Origin: Fragilariopsis cylindrus CCMP1102
Lineage: Eukaryota; Bacillariophyta; Bacillariophyceae; Bacillariales; Bacillariaceae
Assembly: GCA_900095095.1 (NCBI GenBank)
Contig: FMBT01000289.1
Coordinates: 496,001 to 560,000 of the forward strand
DNA length: 64,000 bases
Direction: 5' to 3'
How positions within the stretch are numbered: the first letter of the stretch is position 1; every line of letters starts with the position of its first letter. The notes under the pieces were generated by a model that ran no database searches, was not told the DNA's origin, and was given only the letters and a program-made list of their open reading frames with translations. Position numbers and translations under genes: made by a program. Shown here piece by piece: positions 19,229-28,668 of the stretch.

Positions 19229-20581
19229 TTAGTTAAGACTGTTTCTAATTGGATTGATATTTTCTTGTTGATATAACAGTAAGTCAGGGTTATTTAGTTC
19301 AACAGCATTAGCAATAGTACGGACATTGACTACGACAACTGGATCTTCAATGATGACTGGATCTTCAACTACAACTGGATCTGCAATTACAACTGGAGCC
19401 TGACGACGGTGGGGGCAAAGAGAGGGCCTGGGGCAAAGAGAGGGCCTGGCGCAAAGCATAAATTTAACAAGTCCAAACAATGGTGTCAAACTATCTGTCT
19501 TTGCAATAGCAATAGGAGGTTCGATAAACGGGTCCTCTTCCTCTGGTACCTTGTCAAACACATTAACATAGCCGTAATCATCAGAGAATGCCTTCTCTAA
19601 CATTGGAGAGGGTACATTACCACCTTCCATTGATAATTTCTGAATTGTAAATATTCTATTCTTGATTGCCAATGCTCTATTCTTGTTTAGAGTATTTACA
19701 GCACTTTTTACATTTTGTTTACCTTTATGAATATAGGCAGTCCTGAAAGGATCATCAGTTCTCCTTTGACGCATCCTAAATTCGTATTCAACATAACATA
19801 TAACATCCATACGTTCTATACTTGGATTAGTTTTAACAAAGTCTTTTAGGGTCTCAAGTTCCTTTGCTGCACCCCAAGTACCTGGACTTATGGTGATGCT
19901 GTTCAACTTTGGGTTAGTTCTGAAAACATTTCCGTCATCATCAAGGCACGATGCTTCTAATGTTACCCATCCATCTGGTAACCATCGGGTTCTATTTACA
20001 ATTGTACGCTCTGGTTGCTTCATTGTAAGAGATTCAAGATTTGGTAATAAGTTGGTTGCATTTGATCTGATTAATGTCTTGACAGTATCACTTGTATAAA
20101 AAGCATCAACACGAAGAGTCTTCAATGAGATCATCATTTGACACAAAGATAGAGAAAGAGATGATGGACCTCTACGGAGCTTGTATGGAGTCTTAGTTGT
20201 AATAATTTTAACCATATCATCAGCAAACTTGTAAATTCCTTCACTGCCTAATGGTGAAGAAATAATCAGCTGTTCTTCTGTTCCTACAATTTTCCTTGCA
20301 TCACTCGCACGGTTGATCATTCCAATCTTTACCCGTACCGCCGGAACTACTGGAACTACAGGAGCGGCAACAGCGGCAACAGCGCGAGCAGGAAGATTAG
20401 CAATAAGATTAGAAAAAATAGAATATACTGATGACTTAATCTCATCTTTAATAGTACTGTGAGTGGCAATAGCAGAAGCGGCAACTCGAACTGGAACTAC
20501 CACTCCCTCCTGAACACGTCTTGAGACCCTTCGGTTCTCGGCAACAGCAGCAGCGTCAATCGCTTTTCGTTTCGGAGCCAT
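19229..20581 (-). CDS. Passenger protein, leucine-rich-repeat-like
   Basis: 450 residues from the first true ATG at 20581 (MAPKRKAIDAAAVAENRR). The N-terminus is basic, followed by an Ala/Val/Pro linker. Residues about 140-300 contain phrases such as LKTLRVDAF, LLPNLESLTM and NPKLNSITI, which resemble irregular leucine-rich repeats. The C-terminus has short tandem repeats (PSLCPRPSLCP; EDPVIIEDPVVV) produced by a repeated GGGGCAAAGAGAGGGCCT-type unit at 19409-19455. A related unit also flanks the 17123-17593 gene. Function unknown; kelch repeats or a PHD finger, expected of RAG2, are not visible. Confidence 0.65.
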   Translation of the reverse strand: MAPKRKAIDAAAVAENRRVSRRVQEGVVVPVRVAASAIATHSTIKDEIKSSVYSIFSNLIANLPARAVAAVAAPVVPVVPAVRVKIGMINRASDARKIVGTEEQLIISSPLGSEGIYKFADDMVKIITTKTPYKLRRGPSSLSLSLCQMMISLKTLRVDAFYTSDTVKTLIRSNATNLLPNLESLTMKQPERTIVNRTRWLPDGWVTLEASCLDDDGNVFRTNPKLNSITISPGTWGAAKELETLKDFVKTNPSIERMDVICYVEYEFRMRQRRTDDPFRTAYIHKGKQNVKSAVNTLNKNRALAIKNRIFTIQKLSMEGGNVPSPMLEKAFSDDYGYVNVFDKVPEEEDPFIEPPIAIAKTDSLTPLFGLVKFMLCARPSLCPRPSLCPHRRQAPVVIADPVVVEDPVIIEDPVVVVNVRTIANAVELNNPDLLLYQQENINPIRNSLN

Positions 20582-20679
20582 GATCAATATATTGTTTCTA
20601 TTTTTCTAATATTAAAATTCATTTTATGATAATAAAAGCCACGCTATTACTAGCTAGCACGATATAGATCAACCATCGA

Positions 20680-21196
20680 TACTCAACAGTTTTTTAACTT
20701 GAGAATTGTTTCAACCGTCTTATTTGTTAGTTCAAAAATTACAATTACCATTTTTGTAAGAAAAGAAAAAGAAAAAGAAAAAAAATCACAACCACAACTG
20801 AAAACAACTCCGAATTCAACTGACGAATTGATCTTACTACGATTTAATTAACAAGAAAACATACTACTTAGGGATGAAAACAAGAAATTTTGGAACCTAC
20901 TAGTTAAAAAATAAATGATGACTCATCGTGGAATCAACAATAATTAATTGGATTGAAGTTGAGAAAAATCACATCATATTATAAGCCTTTTATCAAATGA
21001 CAAGCTAAAATTATCTATTTTAAAATTTAGCATATGTAATGATTGAAGTTTTGTCTCATTTATGTCTGATTGTTGACGAATCATTTTTTTTCTTTTTCAT
21101 TTGTTTTTTCATCATCTTTATACAATAGTAATTGTAATTTTTGAACTAACAAATAAGACGGTTGAAACAATTCTCAAGTTCAAAAACTATTGAAAT
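20680..21196. repeat. Foldback repeat with 53-bp perfect arms
   Basis: Positions 20696-20748 and 21128-21180 are exact reverse complements over 53 bp; imperfect pairing extends both arms outwards to about 20680 and 21196. The 379-bp interior has no ORF. It looks like a MITE or foldback element nested within the larger transposon, between the LRR-like gene and the transposase gene. No clear target duplication was found. Confidence 0.85.
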
Positions 21197-21552
21197 GGAA
21201 TAAAATTGAAGAGGGGTACCTTTAAGAGCACATTTCGGAGGCTAGGGGAAACCAATCGATTCCTAGATTAGGTGACAATACTAGTAGTATTCTATTAGAA
21301 AAATACATATAGTTTACCATAGCATCCAAAAATGCTTAAAATTGGCTTTTTTTAATTATTTTGAATACATATTATTATGTTTTATCTTGCAGATATAATA
21401 CTAGTAGTGACAAGTTTTGCATACAGGGTCAAACTAAATGGAACCTGAAAAGTTCTTATATCGAATCAGATCTAAGTTTGCATATAAACTATATCGATAC
21501 CACCAGTTTTAACTTAAAAAAGAATAACTTCTTCACAATGGAATCGGAACAA

Positions 21553-24500
21553 TCAAACAGGAAGAAAGCTATTAGCGGTCGATACTTTGTTACCAAGAAG
21601 AGTGCTTTCGAGGAACGTTTGAGCCCATTCATCGGGAGCTTTTCCAAGACGCATGTAGTGGTAAATTTCAGAGAGATCATTTGGAATAATATTGCCCAGT
21701 GTTGAGAGAAAATAACCATCTTCTGCCTCCTCTTCAACAGTATCTTGAAGCGGTAGGTCTTCTAGTAATTTTGTTCTTGTACCACGAGATGCGTAAGGAC
21801 CTCGAGCTCCCGTCTTTGCTGTTTCATCTGCCCTTTCAAAGAGTTTATGTACGTCAGCTATTCCAGGGATTAGACATGATTGTTGTCGCTGCATTAGCTT
21901 CTCACAGCGAACTTTGTCTAATGCTATTGGTGCCATTAATTTCTTAAGTTGATTCATAACATAATGCTTGTTTTCGAGCCCTTCAGCTGAGCATCGACCT
22001 GTCATACCTGTCTTTTCAGCAAATTCAACAATGCCATCACACAGCATGTGCAGTTTCCAATAGCACCAATTTTTAGAATCATAGGTTTCAAGTTGTTTCT
22101 TCCATAAACGAACGTAATCACTTATCAGATGTTTTAACTTCTGAATACCTTCAACACTTATTTTGTCTTGGCTTTTTAGAATAAGTGAAATTTCGTAGAG
22201 AAGATTAGCACACGCCAGCCACCAATTCATAATAGTAGTAACACCTATATTATTGCAACCATTCACGACCATATCATAGATTTCTTCTCTACTTTCGAGA
22301 GCCTGTATACCACGTGAATTCGTTAACTCATACACACCATGTTGTTTATTAAAATCCCCAGCAAATGTTTTAATTGCTTTCATAAAAAGATATATTGCCT
22401 TGTTGAATTTCTTCTTCTTGCTTTTGACAAAATTATCTAGTACCATTGTCAACTCCTTCCCACCATTAATCATGTTCATCATATCGAGATATCCAAAGAT
22501 GGATTCACTCGACTCACCACATTTGTTTCTCTTTGAGATGGCTTGTTCATATTCGTCATATAATCTAGTATTATCAGGATCATTTATTGTTTTAGTGAAT
22601 GCAGCATTGACTTTTTTCTCTTCTCTTTTAAAAAGTTTTTGAGCATTCTTGTACTCATTCGATTCTTCAAGATCAACCATTTCATCTATATATGATTTGA
22701 CCTTGGTCATCAGCTCGGGAATAAAATCACCCATACTATCTAAAGAGAATATCTCTTCAAGCTGTGTACAACATTCTTCTGTCAAATGTGTATTACAACC
22801 TTGAGACACATGCATCGGCTCACCAGTATGAATATAGAGAAGGTCGTCATCAACATGCAATAGAGGCGTATGAACAACACTAAATACGTCCTTCTTCAGT
22901 TGAAGAGTAACAGCATCAGTGCGCTTAGTTCTCCGTTTAATGAAAGTATCATTACATGATTGTCGACTATTAGCACCAGTTCGCTGCTCATAGTCTTTAT
23001 ACTGCAACGTTTGATCTATTGTTGTACCAAAATCTTCCACCCACTTTGGTAAAGTCTTATCTTTGAGACCCCACAGGCATTTCGGACAAGGATACGATGA
23101 CCCAGCAGTGGAAATACCGGTAACATTACAAACCATCTTACCATCTTCACAAGGAACACCAATTAATTGAAGACAATCGATGGAAATATTGGTAGAATCT
23201 GTCTCGGTGGTGTTCACTCCATTATCGAATTCGAAAGAAAAGATCTCCTCTGTTGTTTTTGTTGCAATTATTTTGCATCCAACATACATTCCTTCCGATT
23301 TGACTAATTTTACTGTTAGATTAAGCTGGCTGTTCCCCCTACAATTGCAATTACAATTACTATTATTGTTATTACTACCAAAGAATGTATTCTGTTGATT
23401 TTCATCATCATGTAGACCATAGAACATATCAGTGTTGATAAGAGCTTGATCAACAACACTACGACCACATGCCTTGCTTTTCCATTCAACTCCGGTACCA
23501 TCATTCAATACATGTTCACCAAGTGTACAGATGAAGTTTGTTTTTGATAATTCTTTTCGTTCAATACCAGTAAATCGAAGTAATATACACTTCACCTCTC
23601 TAAGTGTAGAACCATCTTCTTCATAGAATAATAATCGAACCATAAAAAGATGTTGATTTACAAGCTGTTCAAGGACAGCTTTCCGAGCCTCCGAATAGAC
23701 TGTTTTCTTTAGATTTGAATAAATTTCTGTAGCTCTTTCGACAACACCTATAGGAATAGAATACCGACCACTATTTCCTCTTCTTCGATTTGCAAGTGAT
23801 ATTGCCATGATAAGATCCCCTCCACCACGATCACAACCAAATCTTATAATAATTTTGCCCTTTAGAAAGGATATATCAATCGAATCTTCATACTCTCCTT
23901 CTAGTAGACAACCAGCAACAAGTCGTTCGATGAGTAGTGGCACATTCGGGATATAATAGTAGATACATTTTCCTGTATCATCCTTAGTAATAAAACATGT
24001 AACATACTCAAATGTAGATGGTATCGAACCATCTCTCTCAAGTTGTCCCAATTTTTTTCGAAGCCGCCCTTCAAAAGGAGATTTATCGACACGTAGTTTA
24101 TTCTTTAACCTCAGTAAATGCACTATATCTTTTACTATTTGAGCAACAGCAGATGACGGCATCTTCCAGCCAGCTCGATTTCTCACTTCAGTCATCTCTA
24201 TTGCTGTGATTTTTCCATCGACATCATCTTTCTCGCACACAACAGATTCGAAATTATTTTCGATTGTCTTTGTAAGTATGTGCTTCACTATATCAGGATC
24301 ATCAGCAGCACCAGGAATGTTTGTTCGTATATATTCCATCACACTATGTGTCTTTAAATGAATCCATTTCTTTCTACTTCTTGTTGTTGTTTCATCTTGA
24401 AGCAATCGTAAATTTTTACTATCAGTAATCTTCTTGTTGCAAAGCACACCATCACAATCTGCCCTTCGTGATACGAAATCAATGACTAGTCTTTCAATAT

Positions 24501-25866
24501 CTCCATCATTTGTTGCATCTTGTAAAGTCTTGATTAGATGGGAGCATTCAGATGACACGAGATCGGTATCCGACGAGAATAATTGCCTTTCAGTTCTTCC
24601 TGGTGTTGGTTGAAAGCATACCTTCTTTTTAACTTGAGTTGCTAATACCGAACTTGCTGATGATAATGGTGTTGGAGCAGGTGTTGATGCAGTCGGGGAA
24701 ATAAAAGAAGTACGTCTATTTCGTGATTGTGGCAAGGGTGATGCAAACATACTGCTGGTATTTGATGGTGATGAAATTGGTGATGCACCATTATCATTAT
24801 CATCAACAGAAAAGAAAACAACCTCTGGAAATGCAGCAGGTGATGAAGATTCTTGTGCCAATCCATTTTCTGTAGTAGATGCAGTTGGTGCTGTATGGTT
24901 ACTAGCTGATGGTGATAACACTTTCCGAGGAATGTTGGTTGAATTTTTTCTTAAAATAGAAGTAATTATATCAGCAGAATCTTTCTTTAACCTTTTTCTA
25001 TTTGCATCGATAGATCCTTTCTTCCCTAGTGCAGTACACAGATCTACTTCACTCTTACAAAAACCTTTTATAATGCTAAAAAGGATGACAATCAAATATA
25101 AAGATTCGTGATTTGGTTTCAGTATATTCATTCTATCGTGTTGACACAAAAGAATAAATAACCATCCGCTTCCAGAAATTGCATTCTGTTCCACAAGGAA
25201 TGTCTGAAGAGGGCAAATAGTCTTCTTATCCCAGTCATATGCTATACATGCTTTAATTGAAGCAGCTAATGTGTTAATTGTTCCGATGTTAATGGATAAT
25301 CTACTTTGTATATTCAGTTCTACTAATCGGTGATACTTCTCTAGTTGTTGTCGAAACTTAATACAAACATATTCAACAACTTTGGCTACTAATTGTTCCT
25401 GCTGACCAGGCTTTCCAAGACCTCTTTCAAGATACCCATCTTTTTGTCCGAGACAGAAACAGTATATCAACGATAATGATGATAATTCCAGTTCAGGATC
25501 GAACCCTTGATCAAGAATGATGCGCAACCAATGCAAATCAAGATTTCTATTATATTTCATCCATAATATGATTGGTAGTTTTTTGGGGTCTTTCTTCGAC
25601 GAAGAAATCGTTTTCAGTAATTGATCTTCTAATTCCTTTCTCGGAGGATTTTTAAGTTCGATGATCGATCTCTTCTTAATCTTGTTTACTTTCTTAAACG
25701 GTGATAGAAACATCTTAAACAACGACGACAACAAGATCAACGATAACAACGATAACAGCAACAGTCGAAATTGAATCACTACTCTGCTCTTTTTATAGCA
25801 AAAGGAAGGGATGCTCCAGAGGTATAATGGACCATACCTGCTTCGTAATCGAGACAGATACTCCAT
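21553..25866 (-). CDS. RAG1/Transib-like RNase H-fold transposase
   Basis: 1437 residues, ATG at 25866, no introns. The N-terminal 600 residues include a hydrophobic start, basic patches and a Ser/Thr/Pro/Ala linker (about 305-400). The catalytic core shows D679 (FGCDRGGGD), D908 (EDGKMVCNVTGI), a zinc pair C927/C930 (YPCPKC), H1019 (GEPMHVSQG), H1273 (KLHML) and E1298 (AEGLE). In mouse RAG1 the cysteines also lie 19 and 22 after the second Asp (D708, C727, C730), and catalytic E962 lies 25 after H937, as E1298 does after H1273. A Cys/Asn insert (SNCNCNCRG) interrupts the fold at about 835. It should cut and join the element's CACAGG ends. The second zinc His of RAG1 (H942) has no match here (G1278). 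Confidence 0.85.
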   Translation of the reverse strand: MEYLSRLRSRYGPLYLWSIPSFCYKKSRVVIQFRLLLLSLLSLILLSSLFKMFLSPFKKVNKIKKRSIIELKNPPRKELEDQLLKTISSSKKDPKKLPIILWMKYNRNLDLHWLRIILDQGFDPELELSSLSLIYCFCLGQKDGYLERGLGKPGQQEQLVAKVVEYVCIKFRQQLEKYHRLVELNIQSRLSINIGTINTLAASIKACIAYDWDKKTICPLQTFLVEQNAISGSGWLFILLCQHDRMNILKPNHESLYLIVILFSIIKGFCKSEVDLCTALGKKGSIDANRKRLKKDSADIITSILRKNSTNIPRKVLSPSASNHTAPTASTTENGLAQESSSPAAFPEVVFFSVDDNDNGASPISSPSNTSSMFASPLPQSRNRRTSFISPTASTPAPTPLSSASSVLATQVKKKVCFQPTPGRTERQLFSSDTDLVSSECSHLIKTLQDATNDGDIERLVIDFVSRRADCDGVLCNKKITDSKNLRLLQDETTTRSRKKWIHLKTHSVMEYIRTNIPGAADDPDIVKHILTKTIENNFESVVCEKDDVDGKITAIEMTEVRNRAGWKMPSSAVAQIVKDIVHLLRLKNKLRVDKSPFEGRLRKKLGQLERDGSIPSTFEYVTCFITKDDTGKCIYYYIPNVPLLIERLVAGCLLEGEYEDSIDISFLKGKIIIRFGCDRGGGDLIMAISLANRRRGNSGRYSIPIGVVERATEIYSNLKKTVYSEARKAVLEQLVNQHLFMVRLLFYEEDGSTLREVKCILLRFTGIERKELSKTNFICTLGEHVLNDGTGVEWKSKACGRSVVDQALINTDMFYGLHDDENQQNTFFGSNNNNSNCNCNCRGNSQLNLTVKLVKSEGMYVGCKIIATKTTEEIFSFEFDNGVNTTETDSTNISIDCLQLIGVPCEDGKMVCNVTGISTAGSSYPCPKCLWGLKDKTLPKWVEDFGTTIDQTLQYKDYEQRTGANSRQSCNDTFIKRRTKRTDAVTLQLKKDVFSVVHTPLLHVDDDLLYIHTGEPMHVSQGCNTHLTEECCTQLEEIFSLDSMGDFIPELMTKVKSYIDEMVDLEESNEYKNAQKLFKREEKKVNAAFTKTINDPDNTRLYDEYEQAISKRNKCGESSESIFGYLDMMNMINGGKELTMVLDNFVKSKKKKFNKAIYLFMKAIKTFAGDFNKQHGVYELTNSRGIQALESREEIYDMVVNGCNNIGVTTIMNWWLACANLLYEISLILKSQDKISVEGIQKLKHLISDYVRLWKKQLETYDSKNWCYWKLHMLCDGIVEFAEKTGMTGRCSAEGLENKHYVMNQLKKLMAPIALDKVRCEKLMQRQQSCLIPGIADVHKLFERADETAKTGARGPYASRGTRTKLLEDLPLQDTVEEEAEDGYFLSTLGNIIPNDLSEIYHYMRLGKAPDEWAQTFLESTLLGNKVSTANSFLPV

Positions 25867-26208
25867 GCTGCCAAAAACTCCACATGTTCACATCATAAAA
25901 CCGGAGCAGTCCTATCAAAGGAGGAACTTTCCGTAAAAATAGATAAAAATCACATCTTTTATGTTGTGATTTGAATGAATCATACTGCATCAGAAGCTCG
26001 ATTTGGACCAACTCAAACAACGTACACCAACACTAGACAAATAGAGAGGCGACGAGAGTGTAAGTAAGGTGATTAAAGTATAACTACATTTCGTTAAACG
26101 GTGGTGTCACCATTGTCAACTAGTATCATTACAAATGATTAACTTGTAAAAAAAGAGCGTTACTCGAAAGACTTGTTAAAAACAGACGAAAGCTAATTAA
26201 AAACAGAA
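25867..26208. other. Transposase upstream region
   Basis: AT-rich sequence between the transposase start and the right terminal repeat. It should hold the transposase promoter. No ORF or repeat of note. Confidence 0.4.
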
Positions 26209-26268
26209 AAAACCTGAACCTTATTGTAGCCAGAAATAATTTTTCAAAAGTCGGCGCGAACACCTGTG
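26209..26268 (-). repeat. Right terminal inverted repeat of the RAG1-like element
   Basis: Read on the minus strand: outer 11-mer 26268-26258; GC-rich spacer GCGCCGA 26257-26251 (7 bp); CTTTTGAA 26250-26243; six bases; inner 28-base block 26236-26209. It is followed outside by a run of 13 G. Confidence 0.88.
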
Positions 26269-26281
26269 GGGGGGGGGGGGG

Positions 26282-28668
26282 TACCACTTTTGCTTGAAAG
26301 ATGATCCTGCTGCTCTTTCTTGAAGATGGTGGCATTATATTTTCCACACCATCATTAGATTACTTTACTCAACTTCTCCTGATTTAATCATGAGAATCCA
26401 TTTCATCCCCTGTTCTAAGAATGCCGACTACAAAATTGCTCATGGTTCAATGCTGGATCATAATAACTTAAAAAACGATTCCTTCTAAAGATGGACTATT
26501 GACTTTGTATACTTGGAATTGGTAATCGTGTTTTCTGTTAGTTGTTGGAAAACTTGAAAGCCCGCCATTCATTGTCAAGCACTACTCTGTTGCTTCAACT
26601 TGAATGGATGCAGTACTTGGAGAATTCTCTCAAGGATGGTATTACTATTTTGCTCAGTATCCAACATATACTGGTGTCAGTTCAAAAATCAACCAGTCAC
26701 ATGATCAACCAATTGTTGTCATCATATAGTATGAATATCATACCTGGGACCATTTATCATTCTCTGCATATAAGGACATCCCAAAGCAACATTGAAGTGG
26801 GTTCCAATATCTTATTTTTAACAACATTGACTGTTTCCACTTTTTCATGAAGCAAGTCTCTTTTATGTGTGTCTTTTTCTAAAAGAGAATTTAAGTAGTA
26901 AAAGTTCCACTAATTTCAACCGGGTTTTTTTGTCATTGCTAAGAGTACAGATATTTGTATTTTGTCTTATAAGTATATGTTAAATGGATCGATATCCATG
27001 GAGGTTCGATTCAATACATTCCCATTGTCATGTGTCAGTAAGGAATTTTCCGCCTATTTACTGCATAGGTGAGCGATAGATCATTATTTTCAACTTTTTT
27101 GACGTATGGAATCTTTTGGGATTTTGCTTTTAACTGTATGGTGGATGCTCTAACACACAATACAACCTAGCCCACACATTAAGTTGGAATCTGTAGATTT
27201 GTGTTGGATAGGTACTGTAGAAGGTTTGAGGAGCTACCATACATTTAAAAATCCTAGAAAAATGGTACTTTACTGCATACCACGTGTTGTAGGAGTAAAA
27301 CCGTCCGTGCACCAACAGGATTTTGTAACACAGTTGGCAAACTCAAACCACATTGAGCCAGAACGTGCCACTTACACTGAGAAGTAAACTAGAATTAGTC
27401 CTCCCAGTCTAGTCTCTGTAGTAAGGTATTATACTACAATGTTCCAGTATTTTGTTTGTTTGTATTATTATTATCATCTATAACCACCACAGAAGAATAA
27501 GTTCCCCATTTTTGTCAGGCAAATTTTATGCAGAAATTGAAAATGATTATTATCATTGTTGTTGCTAAATATAAGATGAGTCCAATAAAGCTAACAACCT
27601 GCAGCCCACAACGCAAACTACACTATGTGCAGAATAGAAGTAGCATGTAGTCCAATAATAATAATAATAATAATACAACATTCATACCTACATTGTGCCT
27701 AACATAACTTTCTAGCTAGAATATTGTTACCACAATACACATAAGATCTTATCTAAATGTCAAGTGTAGATCAGAGGTGTATGTATGTATGTATGTATGT
27801 ATGTATGTACGTACCCTACTGCATTAAAAAAAACATTAGCTCCTACAGTATTGTGAAGTTCTAAAAGACAGTATCTGAGGGGCGTCAACCTTATAAACAT
27901 GCTCCACTACCACGAGGTTTTGCGCGTTAAAACAAGGGAACTAACGGAAGGCCCAGCTGTACTAGAAGACACTATCTGAGGGGCGTTTATAACACCCAAG
28001 TGACCTCGTCGTTATTAACATAGTTCTTGAAGCACTCACAAATATAGCCTCGTCAAGTACAATTTTAAGTGTTTCTTATGCTTATAATATTGAGTTCTTT
28101 GTCCGTCACCAGCGACTGTTAAGTCCTTACTGGTACCAAAAATAATATGATTTTTGACGCTATCTAGCATTAAATGAAATATAATCACTAAGTATGAGAT
28201 GTTTCTTACATACACAATTGCCCTAATGCTTTGACGCACAGCTTCCTCTCATTTCAGACGGTGTCTTTAAATCACAATTAGCAACGCAAAAAGTCGTGCA
28301 TGCTCACGCGTGCGCTACATCGACGTACTTTAGCAGCATAGTCTTTGCTATTAATTTTTTAATGGAATTAAATAAAATCAAACACTAAAAAAGCAGTATG
28401 CAATGACTACTTACGTTGTCAGGCACATTCAACATGTACCTGTCAGCTTTCTTGTCTTTCATATCTAATATTTTGTCATTAAAGTTGTACTCACCTAAAC
28501 AAGCACTTAGTACTACTTCAGTAGTAATAGTGCACAACAAATACAAGACATTTTGCACTTTGTAAGTTAAGTTAGACTTTGTTTTACTATGCAAATAAAG
28601 CAAACTTTTTAATTTTATATTTGTAGTATTGTCTTGAATTGAATTTGATAATTGAATTGTAAAAGACC
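26282..28668. other. Gene-poor region with a decayed coding relic
   Basis: Between about 26590 and 27390 plus-strand frames read like a former protein broken by several stops (for example MDAVLGEFSQGWYYYFAQYP, and later VHQQDFVTQLANSNHIEPER), perhaps an old transposon or gene; I cannot name the family. A (TATG)n tract lies at 27778-27810, an (AAT)n tract near 27655, and a short phrase (TATCTGAGGGGCGT) is repeated at about 27872 and 27971. Confidence 0.45.

Larger units (their letters stand above)
14879..26268. mobile_element. 11.4-kb DNA transposon with RAG1/Transib-like transposase
   Basis: Both ends begin CACAGGTGTTC when read inward (14879-14889 plus strand; 26268-26258 minus strand). Each end then carries CTTTTGAA, six bases, and a 28-base block containing CTGGCTACAATAAGGTTCAG (14921-14948; 26236-26209). 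The outer 11-mer and CTTTTGAA are separated by 17 bp on the left and 7 bp on the right. G runs flank both ends (14873-14878 and 26269-26281), compatible with a short GC-only target duplication such as GGGGG. Inside are a RAG1-like transposase and five other ORFs, none of them a capsid, polymerase or reverse transcriptase. I therefore call it a large DNA transposon with passenger genes. Confidence 0.85.

Noticed and set aside
19229-20581. RAG2-like partner
   Set aside because: No kelch repeats or PHD finger can be seen; the central part looks more like irregular leucine-rich repeats.
14879-26268. Polinton or virus-like identity for the 11.4-kb element
   Set aside because: No polymerase B, capsid, packaging ATPase, protease or integrase of the retroviral type is present; the large protein fits a RAG1-like transposase.
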